Notes under the pieces: generated by a model | Seen by the model: the letters and a program-made list of their open reading frames with translations, nothing else | Databases searched by the model: none | What the model was told of the DNA's origin: nothing | From: Pseudopyrenochaeta lycopersici | Taxonomy: Eukaryota; Ascomycota; Dothideomycetes; Pleosporales; Pseudopyrenochaetaceae | NCBI GenBank assembly: GCA_003313425.1 | Contig: NHZP01000004.1 | Coordinates: 1,922,001-1,986,000 of the forward strand | Direction of reading: 5' to 3' | DNA: 64,000 bases | Program-made: the position numbers and the translations under genes | Shown here: positions 46,513 through 59,197 of the stretch, in pieces | Layout of the letters: each line of letters opens with the position of its first letter | Position numbering within the stretch: position 1 is the first letter of the stretch

Positions 46513-47967
46513 ATGCGAGTGGCTAACATTCTATATCTTGGAGCTGCATACTTACTTTCTTCTCCCACACTTACAAACGCTGCTGCTATACCTCAAACCG
46601 ACGAAATGACTTCTACGGCTGCTTCCGGTTACAAGAATGTCGCCTACTTTGTCAATTGGGTTCGTTCGCTTGCAACAAGATGTTGGTCTGCATACTAACA
46701 TGGTTTAGGCGATTTATGGGCGCAACTTCAACCCTCAGGATCTCCCAGCCGAAGAGCTGACCCATGTGCTCTATGCTTTCGCCAATGTGCGACCTGACTC
46801 TGGCGAGGTGTATCTTTCCGATACCTGGTCAGACACGGACAAGCACTATCCGACTGACTCGTGGAACGACGTGGGTACTAACGTGTATGGATGCGCAAAG
46901 CAACTGTTTCTCCTGAAGAAGCGCAATCGCAAGTTGAAGGTGTTGCTCTCGATCGGTGGATGGACTTACTCATCCAACTTTCCACAGCCTGCATCAACGG
47001 CTCAGGGCAGGGCGAAATTTGCGAGCAGCGCGGTTGAGATTCTCGCAAACCTAGGATTCGATGGTGCGTTGAGGTGTTTCTATTTATACAACTGTCTACT
47101 AATGCTGTCACAGGTCTTGATGTCGACTGGGAGTACCCTCAAAATGAAGCCCAAGCTAACGACATGGTGCTTCTCCTGGCCGAGACTCGTCGAGCTCTCG
47201 ATGAATACTCGGCCCGCAACGCCAACGGCCAGCACCTCCTTCTGACCGTTGCCTCACCCGCGGGGCCAGCCAACTACAACAAAATGAAACTTGGCGCAAT
47301 GGATAAGTACCTCGACTTTTGGAACCTCATGGCGTACGACTATTCCGGCTCGTGGGATGCCAATGCCGGCCACCTTGCCAACTGGCAGGCTTCGTCTAGC
47401 AACCCCGCTAGCACGCCGTTCAATACCGCGCAGGCGCTTCGTGACTACATCGCCGCGGGCGTTCCTGCGAGCAAGATTGTTCTCGGCATGCCTCTGTACG
47501 GCCGCTCATTCTCCAACACGGACGGTCCTGGTAAGCCGTTCTCTGGTGTTGGCCAGGGTACGTGGGAGACAGGTGTATACGATTACAAGGCTCTCCCGCA
47601 GCCTGGCGCGACCGTCATCACAGACTCTAGCATCACTGCTAGCTACAGCTACGATGCCGGGCAGCGGTTTATGGTCAGCTACGACACGCCCGAGGTCATT
47701 GCGAAGAAGACGCAGTTCATCCGCGAGCAGGGCCTCGGCGGCGGCATGTGGTGGGAGAGTTCCAGCGACAAGGACGGCGCGGAGAGTCTTATCTCGACTG
47801 TAAGTTTGTGCCTCAGTCTGTCCACATGTAATCAATCTTTACTAACATGCGAAATATAGTTTGTGAATAACATAGGCGGCATCGCTGCACTTGATCAGAG
47901 TCCCAACCTCCTCAGCTTCCCTGCGTCAAAGTACCAGAATATGCGCGAAGGCTTCCCGAACAATTAG
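46513..47967 (+). CDS. GH18 chitinase, secreted
   Basis: Endochitinase-like enzyme of about 431 aa from exons 46513-46659, 46709-47063, 47114-47799 and 47860-47967. A signal peptide ([23 protein letters not shown]) is followed by [31 protein letters not shown] and the catalytic [10 protein letters not shown] with the acid Glu at about 174, split by intron 2. Further GH18 landmarks are [20 protein letters not shown] and GGGMWWESS. This is the group V/subgroup A type that degrades chitin in growth or autolysis, without a chitin-binding module. All catalytic residues are present. Intron 1 follows FVNW with a GTTCGT donor. Confidence 0.95.
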
Positions 47968-48469
47968 TCGTATTAGTCTTCGAGGCTTTGCATCGAGAAC
48001 TCTCTGTGGGCGTGTTGCATATTACTTTATCTCCTCGGCATTTATGATGCCACTTCTTGTATATATCTACCGTACCCTCTTTATTTTTCCATCCCATTTG
48101 TCTGTGTGTTTGTTTGCATTGGATGGCGGCATTATAGATGGGGAAGGGGGAGTGGGTGGAAGGAAAGGGAGATTGTACATACGTGTGGATATACGGAGAT
48201 GTTGAAATGAATTATTGCAAAGTAATGAATGAGAGTGCTGTGATGATGGCTCGACACAGGATTAAGGGTGAAATTTGGAAGACATGTCATTGCGTGGACA
48301 CGTGATGTGAGAAGTAGTCATACAATGCCGGTGAAAGACCAAGTTGGTAGTGGTCCGAATACGTTGAGTACATTGTAGAATGCCAGTAACGCCAAATGCC
48401 AATGCAAACCAACCTCCATCCAAGAATGCCAATATACACAGGGAATATAACAAATCCTGTATCTCTATT
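47968..48469. other. intergenic between convergent chitinase and lipoyl synthase genes
   Basis: 3' flanks only; nothing else seen. Confidence 0.5.
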
Positions 48470-49714
48470 TTATAAATTACGTCCGACCTGCTCTGAGGCG
48501 CTCAGTTCAGCAACCTCGCCCTTGCCAGCGCTGCCCATCCTGCGCTTCTTCAAGACGTTCTCGATGAAGGCTTCGCCGGCCTTGTAGCTCGACCGAACAA
48601 GGGGCCCAGATGCGCAGTACAGGAAGCCCAGCTCGAGGGCACGCTGGCGCCAGAGCTCGAAGACGTCGGGTGTGATGTATTCGTGGACGGCCATGTGGCG
48701 CTTGGTCGGGCGCATGTACTGGCCAAAGGTGACCACGTCGACGTTGTTTGCGCGCAGCTCGCGAAGTGCGTGCCACAGCTGTTCTTCGGTCTCGCCCAAG
48801 CCCAGCATGATGCTTGTCTTGGTAATGAGTTCGGGTTGGGCTTCCTTTGCTGTCCGCAGGACCTCGAGTGATTGCCGGAATTTCGCCCTTCGATCGCGGA
48901 CAAATGGCGTCAAGGCCTCGACGGTTTCGATGTTGTGTGCGAAGACGTCGAGGCCGCTCTTTGCGACTACCTTGACCATCTCAAAGTCGCCTCCGTGGTC
49001 TCCGACGAGTGCTTCGACTAACATGGTCGGCGCCTTTTGCTTGATCTTCATGATTGTCTCGGCGACATGGTGTGCGCCTGCGTCGGCGAGATCGTCGCGG
49101 TCCACGGAGGTGAGGACGACATAGCCCAGTCCCCATCGTCGCAGGGCTTCGGCCGTGTTCTCAGGCTCGTGTGGATCGAGCGGGGGAGGGGCCTTGGATG
49201 TCTTGACCGAGCAAAAGCGGCAGCCTCTTGTGCACGTGTCGCCCATCAACATAATGGTCGCCGTCGCCGCGCTCTTGCTGCTGCCACCCCAGCAGTCAGA
49301 GATATTCGGGCATTTCGCCTCTTCACAGACCGTGTGCAGATTCAAACCCCGCAAATCTTTCTTAATCTTCTTGTAGTTTTGATTGCTGGGGATTGGGGTC
49401 TTGAGCCATTCCGGCAGTCTTGTGATGGTCTTCTTGCGCCCTTCAGGCCCGACCTGCACTGTCTTGATCTCGTAGGCCTCGGCGGGAGAGAGTGGGGCAT
49501 TGGGGTTTACAAAGTCGCCAAACGAGGGCCCCGAGTTCAATGTGTCGCTGAAGGAAGTCGGGGGTCGCGAGCGCTTGCTCGGTGGTTGTGGAGCCGATGT
49601 TTGCGGAGTGTCTGAGGTCGTGGCGAAGGACCGAAGCGGTGTTCTTGACCGCGGAAGAGTCTTGAGAGCGGAGGATGAGAGAAGACATCGCGATCGGGGT
49701 ATTGAGGCAGCCAT
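48470..49714 (-). CDS. LIP5: lipoyl synthase, mitochondrial
   Basis: Radical-SAM enzyme that inserts two sulfurs into octanoyl groups on E2/GCV-H proteins in mitochondria. Single exon, 414 aa. The first about 35 residues are a basic, Ser/Arg-rich targeting sequence. The auxiliary cluster ligands C130, C135 and C141 ([12 protein letters not shown]) and the radical-SAM CX3CX2C at C161, C165 and C168 (CTRGCRFC) are present, followed by [14 protein letters not shown] and GLGETEEQ. The RSSY motif near the C-terminus ([10 protein letters not shown]), which carries the conserved Ser ligand of the auxiliary cluster, is intact. Divergent from the gamma-COP gene, 488 bp apart. Confidence 0.97.
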   Translation of the reverse strand: MAASIPRSRCLLSSSALKTLPRSRTPLRSFATTSDTPQTSAPQPPSKRSRPPTSFSDTLNSGPSFGDFVNPNAPLSPAEAYEIKTVQVGPEGRKKTITRLPEWLKTPIPSNQNYKKIKKDLRGLNLHTVCEEAKCPNISDCWGGSSKSAATATIMLMGDTCTRGCRFCSVKTSKAPPPLDPHEPENTAEALRRWGLGYVVLTSVDRDDLADAGAHHVAETIMKIKQKAPTMLVEALVGDHGGDFEMVKVVAKSGLDVFAHNIETVEALTPFVRDRRAKFRQSLEVLRTAKEAQPELITKTSIMLGLGETEEQLWHALRELRANNVDVVTFGQYMRPTKRHMAVHEYITPDVFELWRQRALELGFLYCASGPLVRSSYKAGEAFIENVLKKRRMGSAGKGEVAELSASEQVGRNL

Positions 49715-50202
49715 TATAGAGATTGTGTACTATACAGGAAAGAGAGGACACGACGAGAGCAGAAGAAAAGAAGCGATGCGGGATTATCGTCGAGTCCAAC
49801 TCCCGTCTTGAATTTCCGCGTCTGGCCGCTCAACGCTGAGGCGCCAAGGCCCAAAGCCACGAGTGCGTGTTTGCGCTGTTTGCACACGGGCGGCCAGCAA
49901 CCCACATTCGCGGCATCCCTGCACTCCCGCCAGTCGAGGGCCACCTTCAACGTCGCCAATTCCCAAAGTCTCGGCAACCCCCTCGAGACCACCCTGCCAG
50001 CCCTGCCGCCCCGGACCCCCAGAGAGCAATTGCAGCGCGGGGCAAACACAGCGCTGCGACACCACCCAGCAAAGGCCACGTTTGGCGGAGAAGGAGCGGG
50101 ACAGCTTTCTGCGACTTAGACCGGCGAGCTTTCTACGACTAAGAAACCGGCGAGCCTTTACAACTACGAGACGGGCGAGCTGCAAGCCACATCACGCCCA
50201 CC
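49715..50202. promoter_or_regulatory. shared promoter between LIP5 and SEC21
   Basis: 488 bp between divergent start codons; GC-rich on the right half. A repeated GGCGAGC(T/C) motif with AAGA/CTTTCTACGACTAAG-like surroundings occurs at 50110-50180. Confidence 0.45.
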
Positions 50203-53159
50203 ATGGACAAAAAACACGAGGATGTCGGCGGTGTGGCGCAGATAGACAAGACATCCGTGTTCCAGGAAGGTACGGCGTCGTGCAGCATTTGGCGGTATAG
50301 AAAGCTGACAGCGCCGTCTAGCGCGAGTCTTCAACCAGAGCCCAGTCTCCCCCCGCAAATGCAGAGTGGTATGTTGGCAATCGAAGGGGCACATGATGCG
50401 CTGGGCGTGAACTGAACACGGGCAGATCTTGACCAAGTTGGCCCTGCTGCTCTTCACCGGCGAGAGCTGGGGACGACAAGAAGCCACCACCCTCTTCTTC
50501 GGCATATCCAAGCTGTTCCAGAACAAAGATGCCTCGCTGCGCCAGATGGTCTACCTGGTCATCAAGGAGCTGGCCGCCTCCGCCGACGATGTCATCATGG
50601 TCACCTCGTCCATCATGAAGGACACGTCGGTCGGCAGCGACGTCGTCTACCGCCCAAATGCGATCCGCGCCCTCTGCCGCGTCATCGATGCCTCGACCGT
50701 GCAGGCCATTGAGCGTCTCGTCAAGACGTGCATAGTCGACAAGAACCCCTCAGTTGCCTCCGCCGCCCTTGTCTCGTCATATCACCTCTTGCCCGTCGCA
50801 AAGGACGTCGTGCGAAGATGGCAGTCCGAGGCTGCAGAGGCAGCGTCTGGAAGCAAGTCGGGCGGTGGATTCTTGGGTGGATTTGGCGGCAGCTCGCACA
50901 CAGCGCTCCAGGCCAGCACAAACTACATGACACAGTACCACGCCATTGGCCTGCTCTACCAGATGCGCTCAGGCGACAGAATGAGCTTGGTCAAGATGGT
51001 CCAACAGTACTCGGCGGCGGGTGTCGTCAAGAGCCCTGCTGCTACGGTCCTGTTGGTCAGGCTGGCAGCCAAACTGGCTGAGGAGGACCCAAATCTGCGA
51101 AAGGTACCTTCGTTCATGTGTATACAAAGCTTCCCTGCTAACAGTTGACAGCCTATGATGCAGCTCCTCGACGGCTGGCTGCGCCACAAGTCCGAGATGG
51201 TCAATTTCGAGGCAGCAAAGGCCATCTGCGACATGCGCGATGTTACCGACGCCGAGCTCGTTCAAGCAGTCCATGTCCTCCAGCTCTTCCTTACCTCACC
51301 CCGCGCCGTGACCAAGTTTGCCGCGCTTCGCATATTGTCGCAAATGGCCTCCTTCAAGCCCGATGCTGTTCGCTCGTGCAACCAAGACATCGAATCGCTC
51401 ATCACAAACTCAAACCGCAGCATTGCTACCTTTGCCATTACCACACTGCTAAAGACGGGCAACGAGACCTCGGTCGACAGACTAATGAAGCAAATCACCG
51501 GTTTCATGGCTGAGATCACAGACGAGTTCAAGGTCACCATTGTCGAGGCTGTGCGAACACTGGCCTTGAAGTTCAAGGCCAAGCAGTCTGGTTTCCTCGC
51601 CTTCCTCAGTGGTATTCTGCGCGACGAGGGTGGCTACGAATTCAAGCGAGCTGTCGTCGAAGCCATCATGGACCTTATTCGATTCGTCCCCGAAGCAAAA
51701 GAAGATGCGCTAGCAACCCTCTGCGAGTTCATCGAAGATTGCGAATTTACCAAGCTTGCCGTCAGAATTCTTTTCGTCCTCGGGAGAGAAGGCCCCTCGA
51801 CGCCACACCCCACAAAGTACATTCGCTACATCTACAACCGAGTCGTCCTGGAGAACGCCATCGTAAGGGCTGCTGCCACCTCTGCTCTGGCCAAGTTCGG
51901 TGTTGGCCAAAAAGACCCTGAGATCAAGAAGTCGGTTCACGTTCTGCTCACCCGGTGTCTCGACGACGTCGATGACGAGGTTCGAGACCGTGCAGCGCTG
52001 AACTTGAGGCTGATGGACCAGGCCGATGACGAGATGGCTGTCAGCTTCATCCGCAACGACTCCATGTTCGCCCTCCCCGTTCTCGAGCACCAGCTAGCCA
52101 TGTATGTCAGCTCCGACTCTCGCGACACCTTCGAGACTGCCTTCGACATCAGCAAGGTCCCTACTGTATCCCGAGAACAAGCCGACGCTGCAGACCTCAC
52201 CAAGAAGACCGAAGGCGCTACGCCAACCATCAAGGCTCCCAGTGCTGCCAAGGCACCATCAAAGGCCGGCGCCGACGCTGCAGCATCCGCCGCCACAAAT
52301 GCGCAAAAGTATGCAGTGGAGTTACAAAAGATCCCAGAGCTGGCAGCGCACGGTGCCGTGCTCAAGTCGAGCGACTTGGTCGAGCTCACCGAATCAGAAA
52401 CCGAGTACGTCGTTTCGGCCATCAAGCACATTTTCAAGGACCACGTCGTCCTTCAATACGACATCAAGAACACACTCCCAGATACGGTACTGCTGGACGT
52501 CGAAATGGTTGTCACACCAGAGGACGATGGCGACGTGCAATTAGAAGAAGAGTTCATCATCCCCGCACCAAAACTCGCCACAAACGAGCCCGGCACCGTC
52601 TATGTGTCTTTCAAGCGCCTCGAAACCGAGTCTCAGTTCATCGCCGCCAGCTTTACCAACGTGCTCAAGTTCACAAGCAAAGAGATCGACCCAAGTACAG
52701 GTGAGCCAGAAGATGGCGACGGATATCCAGATGAGTACCAGGTTGAAGACCTGGATCTCAATGGCGCAGACTATGTTGTTCCTGCGTATGCAGGAAGCTT
52801 CGACAATGTCTGGGAGCAGGCAAATGGAGATTCTGCAGTCGAAACGCTCCAGCTGGGCAACATTAAGAGTATAGCAGGTACGTGATGACTTACTCGGTTA
52901 CAGACCAATGCTAACCAAACCTACAGATGCAACAGAACAGCTCACCAAGACCCTTTCTCTCCAGCCTCTTGAAGGCACAGACGTCGCCCTCTCCACCTCA
53001 ACACATACCCTCAAACTATACGGAAAGACAATCACAGGTGGCAAGGTCGCAGCTACGGTGCGGATGGCATACAGTGCCAAGACTGGCGTCACGATGAAGA
53101 TTGATGTCCGGAGTGAGGAGGAAGGCGTTGCGGCGCTGGTTGTTGGAAGTGTGGCGTAG
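50203..53159 (+). CDS. SEC21: coatomer subunit gamma
   Basis: Large appendage-bearing subunit of the COPI coat, needed for retrograde Golgi-ER traffic. About 916 aa from exons 50203-50269, 50322-50368 (47 bp), 50426-51103, 51152-52877 and 52927-53159. The N-terminus (ARVFNQSPVSPRKCR) and TGESWGRQEATTLFFGISKLFQ match gamma-COP; the alpha-solenoid runs to about 560. An Ala/Pro/Lys-rich linker (about 590-650) leads to the appendage, with DTVLLDVEMVVTPEDD and a platform subdomain ending in VAALVVGSVA. The second intron donor was placed after GTG because that gives the family length between KCR and TGE. Complete. Confidence 0.95.
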
Positions 53160-53707
53160 AGTGTGATTTGAAGAATAGAGATGAAACGATGAAGTCCAGG
53201 CCATTGGAACGGAAAAGGAGCAATTGAACGGATTGACTCGGTAGATTTGCAAGCATGCATAGCTGAAATGATCATAAGCAATTTATATTCCACCACTGTC
53301 ACCATTGCTCGGCATATCATTGGACTCAGTCGTTGAACGAGTGATTGGTCATTATACTTTCGACGAACAGCTCGGGAGCCTAAATTCTTGTACGATCATG
53401 GGGTAAAAGTAAAAATACATGTATTACGCATGGCTATGCTATCTATCGTACGCTTCATATTCTCATTAGGATCCCAATCATACACCTCATCTGTTTGATA
53501 AAGACCCGGTCGTCTCGTTTACTGCGTAATTGCATCATTCCATCATGGCCACCCAAGCAGATTGCCTCTTGCCTACGGAGGCTTCCACGGATACTGATAG
53601 CGAACCGCAGGACCAAAGCGAATGCACGGCTCACAGTCCCTTGGAAACACTCATCAGCAAAGAGCTAGGAAACGTGTGTGGGGCGTCATTTCAGGCAGCA
53701 GATCTGC
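53160..53707. other. intergenic between convergent SEC21 and EI24-like genes
   Basis: 3' flanks only. The frames at 53530-53930 are antisense to the neighbouring gene or lack domain character. Confidence 0.5.
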
Positions 53708-54704
53708 TCACAACTCTGACTTCTTGGCCTGCTCGGCTTGGTTGCGAAGGTTGGGCGCCGTGGTGCTCTCGCCGCTGCTGTTGCGCTGCTCCATGTCTGC
53801 GGCCCATAGCGCGGCGCCGACCGTGTTGGTGAAGGAGAAGAAGATGCCGGCAACGGGAACGAGCTCTAGGAGGACAGCTGGGACGCCGAAGCTATGTGTT
53901 GTTAGTGAGTTCAACCTGGAGAGAAAATAGTGGGTTGGCTACCTCGCATATGCAGCTTTGCGCTTCTCGATAAACTGCTGCTTCTCCTGCTTCTTCATCT
54001 GCTTGAGCTGGAAGTACCGCGCATGCGCCGTGGGGCCAAACTTGCGTCCCTGGAGGATAACGAAAAGCACAGTCCCGACAATAGGGATAAAGTTGAGCGG
54101 GAGATACATAAAGTACCGAATAATAGCGGTAGGCGTGAACTTTGCAAACGGGCTCGAAACCAGCTTGCCCAACTTGGCAACAGGGTCGCTGCCGCGCTTG
54201 ACCTCGCGCTCCGTGGCTACCAGCGACGTGAGGTTGCGGCTCAACAGCGTGCCGTCAAAGGTGTCGATGAGGGCATCGTCGATGAGGAAGTTCTTGCTCA
54301 GCACGTTGAAGATGGTCGAGGATTCGCTGAGGACGAGCAGGACTGTGGTGAAGATGGCGAGGGGCCCATTAAAGACGGTGAGGAGCGCAGCTTGCGGCAC
54401 GTAGGTCACTGCGAACATGAACGCAGTCACGCCTAGACCCAGAGAGATGGTCGGGATGAGCTTTGCTGCGAGGGGTTTCCATAGTGAGCGGTGGGCGAAG
54501 AAGTAGACGATTCCCTTGAGTCGTTAGTTTCTACATGTGTTTCTACAGCATAATCTAATGCAATTGATATTGGAGTCATACTTTGAAAGGATAGAGATAG
54601 GCTGCAGAACGGAAAGCTTCATCAGCGAGTGCCTTGGCCTGCTGGAAATCCTCCCTCGCGACCGCCTTCACCCTCTCTGGAACTTTGACCCTGGACTCTG
54701 CCAT
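53708..54704 (-). CDS. EI24/RRT8-LDS-like membrane protein
   Basis: About 292 aa from exons 54704-54582, 54514-53943 and 53891-53708 (67- and 51-bp introns). After a short cytosolic helix (MAESRVKVPERVKAVARED), several membrane spans follow: about 60-85 (AAKLIPTISLGLGVTAFMFAVTYVP), 92-112 (VFNGPLAIFTTVLLVLSES), a reentrant region near 185-210 (FMYLPLNFIPIVGTVLFVILQG) and FGVPAVLLELVPVAGIFFSFTNTVG. The FIPIVG/LVPVAG proline-glycine repeats and the overall order match the EI24 fold seen in yeast RRT8/LDS1-type lipid-droplet/outer-spore-wall proteins. Location (ER, lipid droplet or plasma membrane) not settled. Confidence 0.85.
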
Positions 54705-56006
54705 ATTGCAACGGCTAATCGGACCGAGGAGGTAATTCTAGGTTGTTGATGCGGAAGCGGAAGCTGAAACTGATGGGACGTTTGCATGCGCACCGTTGGC
54801 GGGGTGAAAGCTTTTTGGTAGGTTGGCACTACGTCATTATGGCATTTGAAGGCCCAAGCTTCATTTCCGCATCTTTACAACATGGCAAACTTTGATTTCT
54901 TGCTGGCCCCAACACGCCTGACGACACGCCACGACAGGCAAATTCCACAATCCCCATGGCGGCCGCAAACGGGATTGCAATTGATGTTAATTTTAAAACT
55001 TGGCAGCACAACATGTGAAGGCATTCAGTCCGGGTGGTACATGGTACTTTGTACGTCACAATTCGTCATTCTGGAGCAGCTACACTACAAGGGTGCTGTC
55101 AGCTCCAAGATTTGGCCCAGCAACGCAATTTGGCGACCAGTGAGCCGTGGTTTCTCCACCTATCTAGTGGGATCCAGGTACACGCCTCTCACGGCAAACG
55201 GTCCTGCAACCTATGGATATCTGATCAGCGCAGTTCCAGACCCTCCTATGAGCGCACACCAGCCTAATACCTTGGTTCACTGCCACATATGGCTGAGTTG
55301 TGCAGTGATCCACAGCCGATCAAGTAGCCACACGCGCGTCAAGTGGCACACAACTGATGCAACTTAGGACAAAGCAGGATCTGAAGTTTCGGCTAAGCTT
55401 TGTCTTCTCCACACTTTCTCATGCATCCAACCGCAGAATGACGCAGCGCCGTCCACGTGCTAGTCCCCGCTAGACACCAAATTGGCTGACTGCTAAATTC
55501 GTCTGTCAGACCATACTGTGAGGGGTTATGGTTCCAAGACGCGGCCAATGTCTGTGGCTGTTGCACGCAGCCAGGAATGCTCGGACTGCTGTGGACTGGT
55601 GTAAGCTGAAGGACCCAAAGAAACATACCGAGCTCCGACCCCAACAAGCTTGTTAGTTTCCCAGTCTGACCATTCCACCTTTGCGGTTATGACGTGCTTG
55701 GGGACCCGATGCGAGACAATTCGCGATCTCTGCAGTTGATTGCTGCGCTAGGCCTTTGCAGACGTAGACAGCCGTGAAACAGGGATACACAGCAATCTCT
55801 ACCGCTGGTACACCTTCTCAAGGTGGCGCCATAGGTTAGAATGACGTAGCATTGTGTGAGGTACTCCAGCCTCTGTGTGAATATATAAGATGGCATGGAA
55901 TGCTTCCTCTAGGCTCCAATTCATCACACCAACATCATACCAATCTCCTCCACTTTAATCAACCTCAACAACTTCAATACACTTTACACATATCACATCA
56001 ACCAAC
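54705..56006. other. 1.3-kb intergenic region
   Basis: Divergent promoter zone. No gene recognised in the short frames. The last 130 bp hold the TATA box and a CA-rich 5' leader of the repeat protein. Confidence 0.5.
55882..55888 (+). promoter_or_regulatory. TATA box of the repeat-protein gene
   Basis: TATATAA 119 bp before the ATG at 56007, followed by a CA/CT-rich leader without ATG, a usual arrangement for an inducible, highly expressed fungal gene. Confidence 0.55.
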
Positions 56007-57241
56007 ATGGCTGGAACAATGGACAAGATCAAGGCTAAGGTCGACAACGTCCTCCACAAGGACAAGACACATGGTAAGACCGTCTTCTCACCAATTCAAT
56101 CCCTTCTTACTAACATATTCCAGACGACCCTACTGGTCCTCACAGCTCCCACACTGCCAACAAGGCTGATCCCCGTGTGGACTCTGACCGCATTGGCACC
56201 ACGGGTAACACCTCAGGTGCTGGCGGCATCGGCTCTGGACAGTACGGCGAGCACTCAACCACAGGCCATGGCACCACTGGTCACGGAACCACTGGTGGAT
56301 TGACCGGCACCACTGGCCACGGAACCACTGGTCACTCAACTACTGGCGGACTCACTGGCTCTTCAGGCTATGGCCACAGCGACCCAACTGGTCCTCATGA
56401 CTCCAAGCTCGCCAACAAGGCTGACCCAAGAGTTGACTCCGACCGCTACGGTGCTGCAGGCAACACCTCAGGCGCTGGCGGCATCGGAGCTGGCCAGTAC
56501 GGCTCAGGTACTACTGGCGGCTTGACCGGCCACAGCACTACTGGTCACGGCACCACCGGCGGCTTGACTGGCCACTCAACTACTGGCCATGGCACAACTG
56601 GCGGCTTGACCGGCCACAGCACTACTGGCCACGGCACCACTGGCGGACTTACAGGTTCTTCGGGCTACAGTGACCCCACTGGTCCTCACGACTCCAAGCT
56701 CGCCAACAAGGCTGATCCCCGTGTTGACTCTGACCGCTACGGAGCAGCTGGCAACACCTCAGGCGCTGGCGGCATCGGAGCTGGCCAGTACGGCTCAGGT
56801 ACCACTGGTGGTTTGACTGGCCACAGCACCACCGGCCATGGCACAACTGGTCATGGCACCACTGGTGGACTCACTGGCTCTTCAGGCTATGGCCACAGCG
56901 ATCCCACCGGTCCTCACGACTCCAAGCTCGCCAACAAGGCTGACCCCCGTGTTGACTCTGACCGCTACGGAGCAGCTGGCAACACCTCAGGTGCTGGCGG
57001 CATCGGAGCTGGCCAGTACGGCTCAGGTACTACTGGCGGCTTGACCGGTCACAGCACCACTGGCCACGGCACCACCGGCCACGGTACTACCGGTGGCCTC
57101 GGCGGAAACACTGTCGGCAGCGGCAACTCCAACAAGACCGCTGGACCTCACAACAGCGACCTAATGAACAAGCTCGACCCCCGTGTCGACTCGGATCTCG
57201 ACGGCAGCAAGACTGTTGGAGGCAACCAGACCTACCAGTAA
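56007..57241 (+). CDS. Gly/Thr/His-rich tandem-repeat hydrophilic protein
   Basis: About 394 aa from exons 56007-56073 and 56124-57241. After MAGTMDKIKAKVDNVLHKD the protein is built of four tandem modules starting with DPTGPH (at 56126, 56381, 56672 and 56900) and a degenerate fifth (AGPHNSDLMNKLDPRVDSD). Each module has a conserved part (SKLANKADPRVDSDRYG.AGNTSGAGGIG.GQYG) and a variable run of HSTTGHGTTGGLTG units. No signal peptide, no cysteine, no membrane span. The composition resembles desiccation/stress hydrophilins and the PRVDSD-type conidial proteins, but no function is shown. Module lengths of 255, 291 and 228 bp show internal expansion/contraction. Confidence 0.88.
56126..57200 (+). 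repeat. intragenic tandem repeats, about 230-290 bp per unit
   Basis: Four near-identical copies of the DPTGPH...GQYG module plus shorter TTGHGTTGG units nested inside. Prone to unequal recombination, so allele length should vary. Confidence 0.9.
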
Positions 57242-57859
57242 GCGTGTCGCCGGTAGGAAAAGTGCGAGAAATTGGCTATGTATCATGGCATGACTTTATG
57301 AATACCCCCAAGTACCCCCAAATAGCTGCACTGCAGACTAAGTAGTTAATCTGAAAGCATCTTCTTAATTATTGTCTTTGCGTCAATACTCTGTGAATTT
57401 ACTCCAACACTCTATAAGGTTGATGCAAACAGCGAGCTTTCTTTCTTGTCATGGCATTTGTCGGCAAGCAAACTGAAATGGCTGATAATAGCTACTCTAG
57501 CATTTGATATTGATGCTGTTGAAGGAGACACTTTCTGCTTGAGTATCGATGGTAGTCGTCTGAGCGGGATGAACATTTAACCGCTCTGCGCTAGACAAAG
57601 GTCTTCACCCATTGCGCTTTAGGAAATCAACTAATTATCCATAAACGGTAACGGGTGGGCTTGCAGCTCATCACTGATTGGTTTCAGCTCAGCGGGGTCA
57701 TGGAAGCTTGGGAGCTTACCTGTCGCCCGCAAACTTATCTCACGCGATGCTTAGTGCGGGGATGCTGAAGATAATAAGTACAGAGCTGAACCCCGTTACG
57801 TCTGGTGACAGTTGCACTGTTGTTAGACGACGCAGGCAGCTAGTCGCTATTATCACAAT
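57242..57859. other. intergenic, no gene recognised
   Basis: 3' flank of the repeat protein and promoter of the MOSC gene. No features. Confidence 0.5.
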
Positions 57860-59197
57860 ATGGCGCCACCACAGTTATCGTCCATAGTAAACCATCCTCA
57901 GTTTCTCCAATGGAGCGCCATCTCCGCAGCCGCAGCTATGGGCGTCGGCCTTCTGGCTTACGACATTTCAACAAAGAAGGCGCAAACGTCGGAGGAGTGC
58001 AATGTGAAGCTGAAAATTGAGGCAGTGAGTCTTGAATTGTCAGAGAACCTGCACCACCCCTCTGACTTGATTGATAGCTTTATCACTACCCTATCAAAGG
58101 CCTGAGTGGCTTAAAGATCGAGTCAGGCAAGATTGGTCCGCAAGGCTTCGAAGACGATCGAACATTTTGTCTACAGAAAGCTCATCGTGACCCGGAGACT
58201 AAAGAGATTACATCGTGGGAGACTATGTACAGCGGTTTCAATCTCGATCTGATTCTCTTCACTCAGAAGATTGAATTGGGAAAGGATGGAAAGAAATATC
58301 TCACCGTTACTAGAGTCGGTCCTGAAAATCCGTGGCCGGATCAGCTAAAGTATTCTGGGTCGGAGCATCAGATCAGGTTCCCGCTGAGACCGGATGTAAA
58401 TGAGTTGGAGAAAATCCATCTCGATCTTCACGGAAGTGCCACGGATGCGTATGACATGGGTGAGGAGATTCAAGCCTTCTTCTCAAAATATTTCGGCTTT
58501 GAGGCTCACCTGTTCTACATTGGTAACAACGGGCGCGTCGTGCTAGGATCAGGAGCCCCAAACAGCCCCCTCGCTCTAGCAAAAAAGTCGCCCTACACTG
58601 CCTCGATCCGCCGTTTCCTTCCCTCCTTCCTGGCCCCCAAGACGGAAACAATCACCTTCCACGACATCGGCCAGTACCTCATCGTAACCACCGAGTCCAA
58701 CGCAGAAGTCAGCTCCCGCCTCGAGCCCGGCATCGAAATGGACATCACCAAGTTCCGCCCCAACATCATCGTCTCCGGCAGCCCGGGCGCCTACGACGAA
58801 GACTACTGGGCCCAGCTCGTCTTTCCAGGAAACATCAAGATGGAATTCGGCGGCACCTGCTGGCGCTGTCAGGCCATCACCGTCGACTACAGCACGGGCA
58901 AGAAGGCAGAGGGTGACGAGGGCCTGGTATGGAAGAAGCTTTCCAAAGACCGCCGCGTCGACAGGGGCTGGAAGTATGGCCCTGTGTTCGGCAAGTACTC
59001 ATATACCAGCATAGGGGATATTGGACGCAAGATTTATGCGGGTGACGAGGCGGTGCTTACGAGGCGGAATAAGGAACGTCCCATTTTTGGTAAGTGGACA
59101 TCCAAATGAAGAGGGGTTATTTTCTTTTTAACCCATTGCTAATGCTGTGTGTGTAGATTGGCCGTTGCCGAAAGCTGCTATTGCGGCTTTTCAATAG
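57860..59197 (+). CDS. MOSC-domain protein, mARC-like
   Basis: About 405 aa from exons 57860-58024, 58078-59089 and 59157-59197. An N-terminal hydrophobic segment (AISAAAAMGVGLLAYDI, about 19-36) suggests an outward-facing membrane anchor, as in mARC. The MOSC N-terminal beta-barrel starts ALYHYPIKGLSGLKIESGKIGPQGFEDDR, joined across intron 1. The MOSC core has NIIVSG..AYDEDYW and GGTCWRCQAITVDYSTGK; the second Cys corresponds to the molybdenum-ligand position of mARC proteins (inference by alignment in mind). Likely a molybdenum-cofactor N-hydroxy-reductase partnered by cytochrome b5; substrate unknown. Complete. Confidence 0.87.

Noticed and set aside
53530..53930. Small genes in the SEC21/EI24-like interval
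   Set aside because: They are antisense shadows of the last exon of the minus-strand membrane protein.
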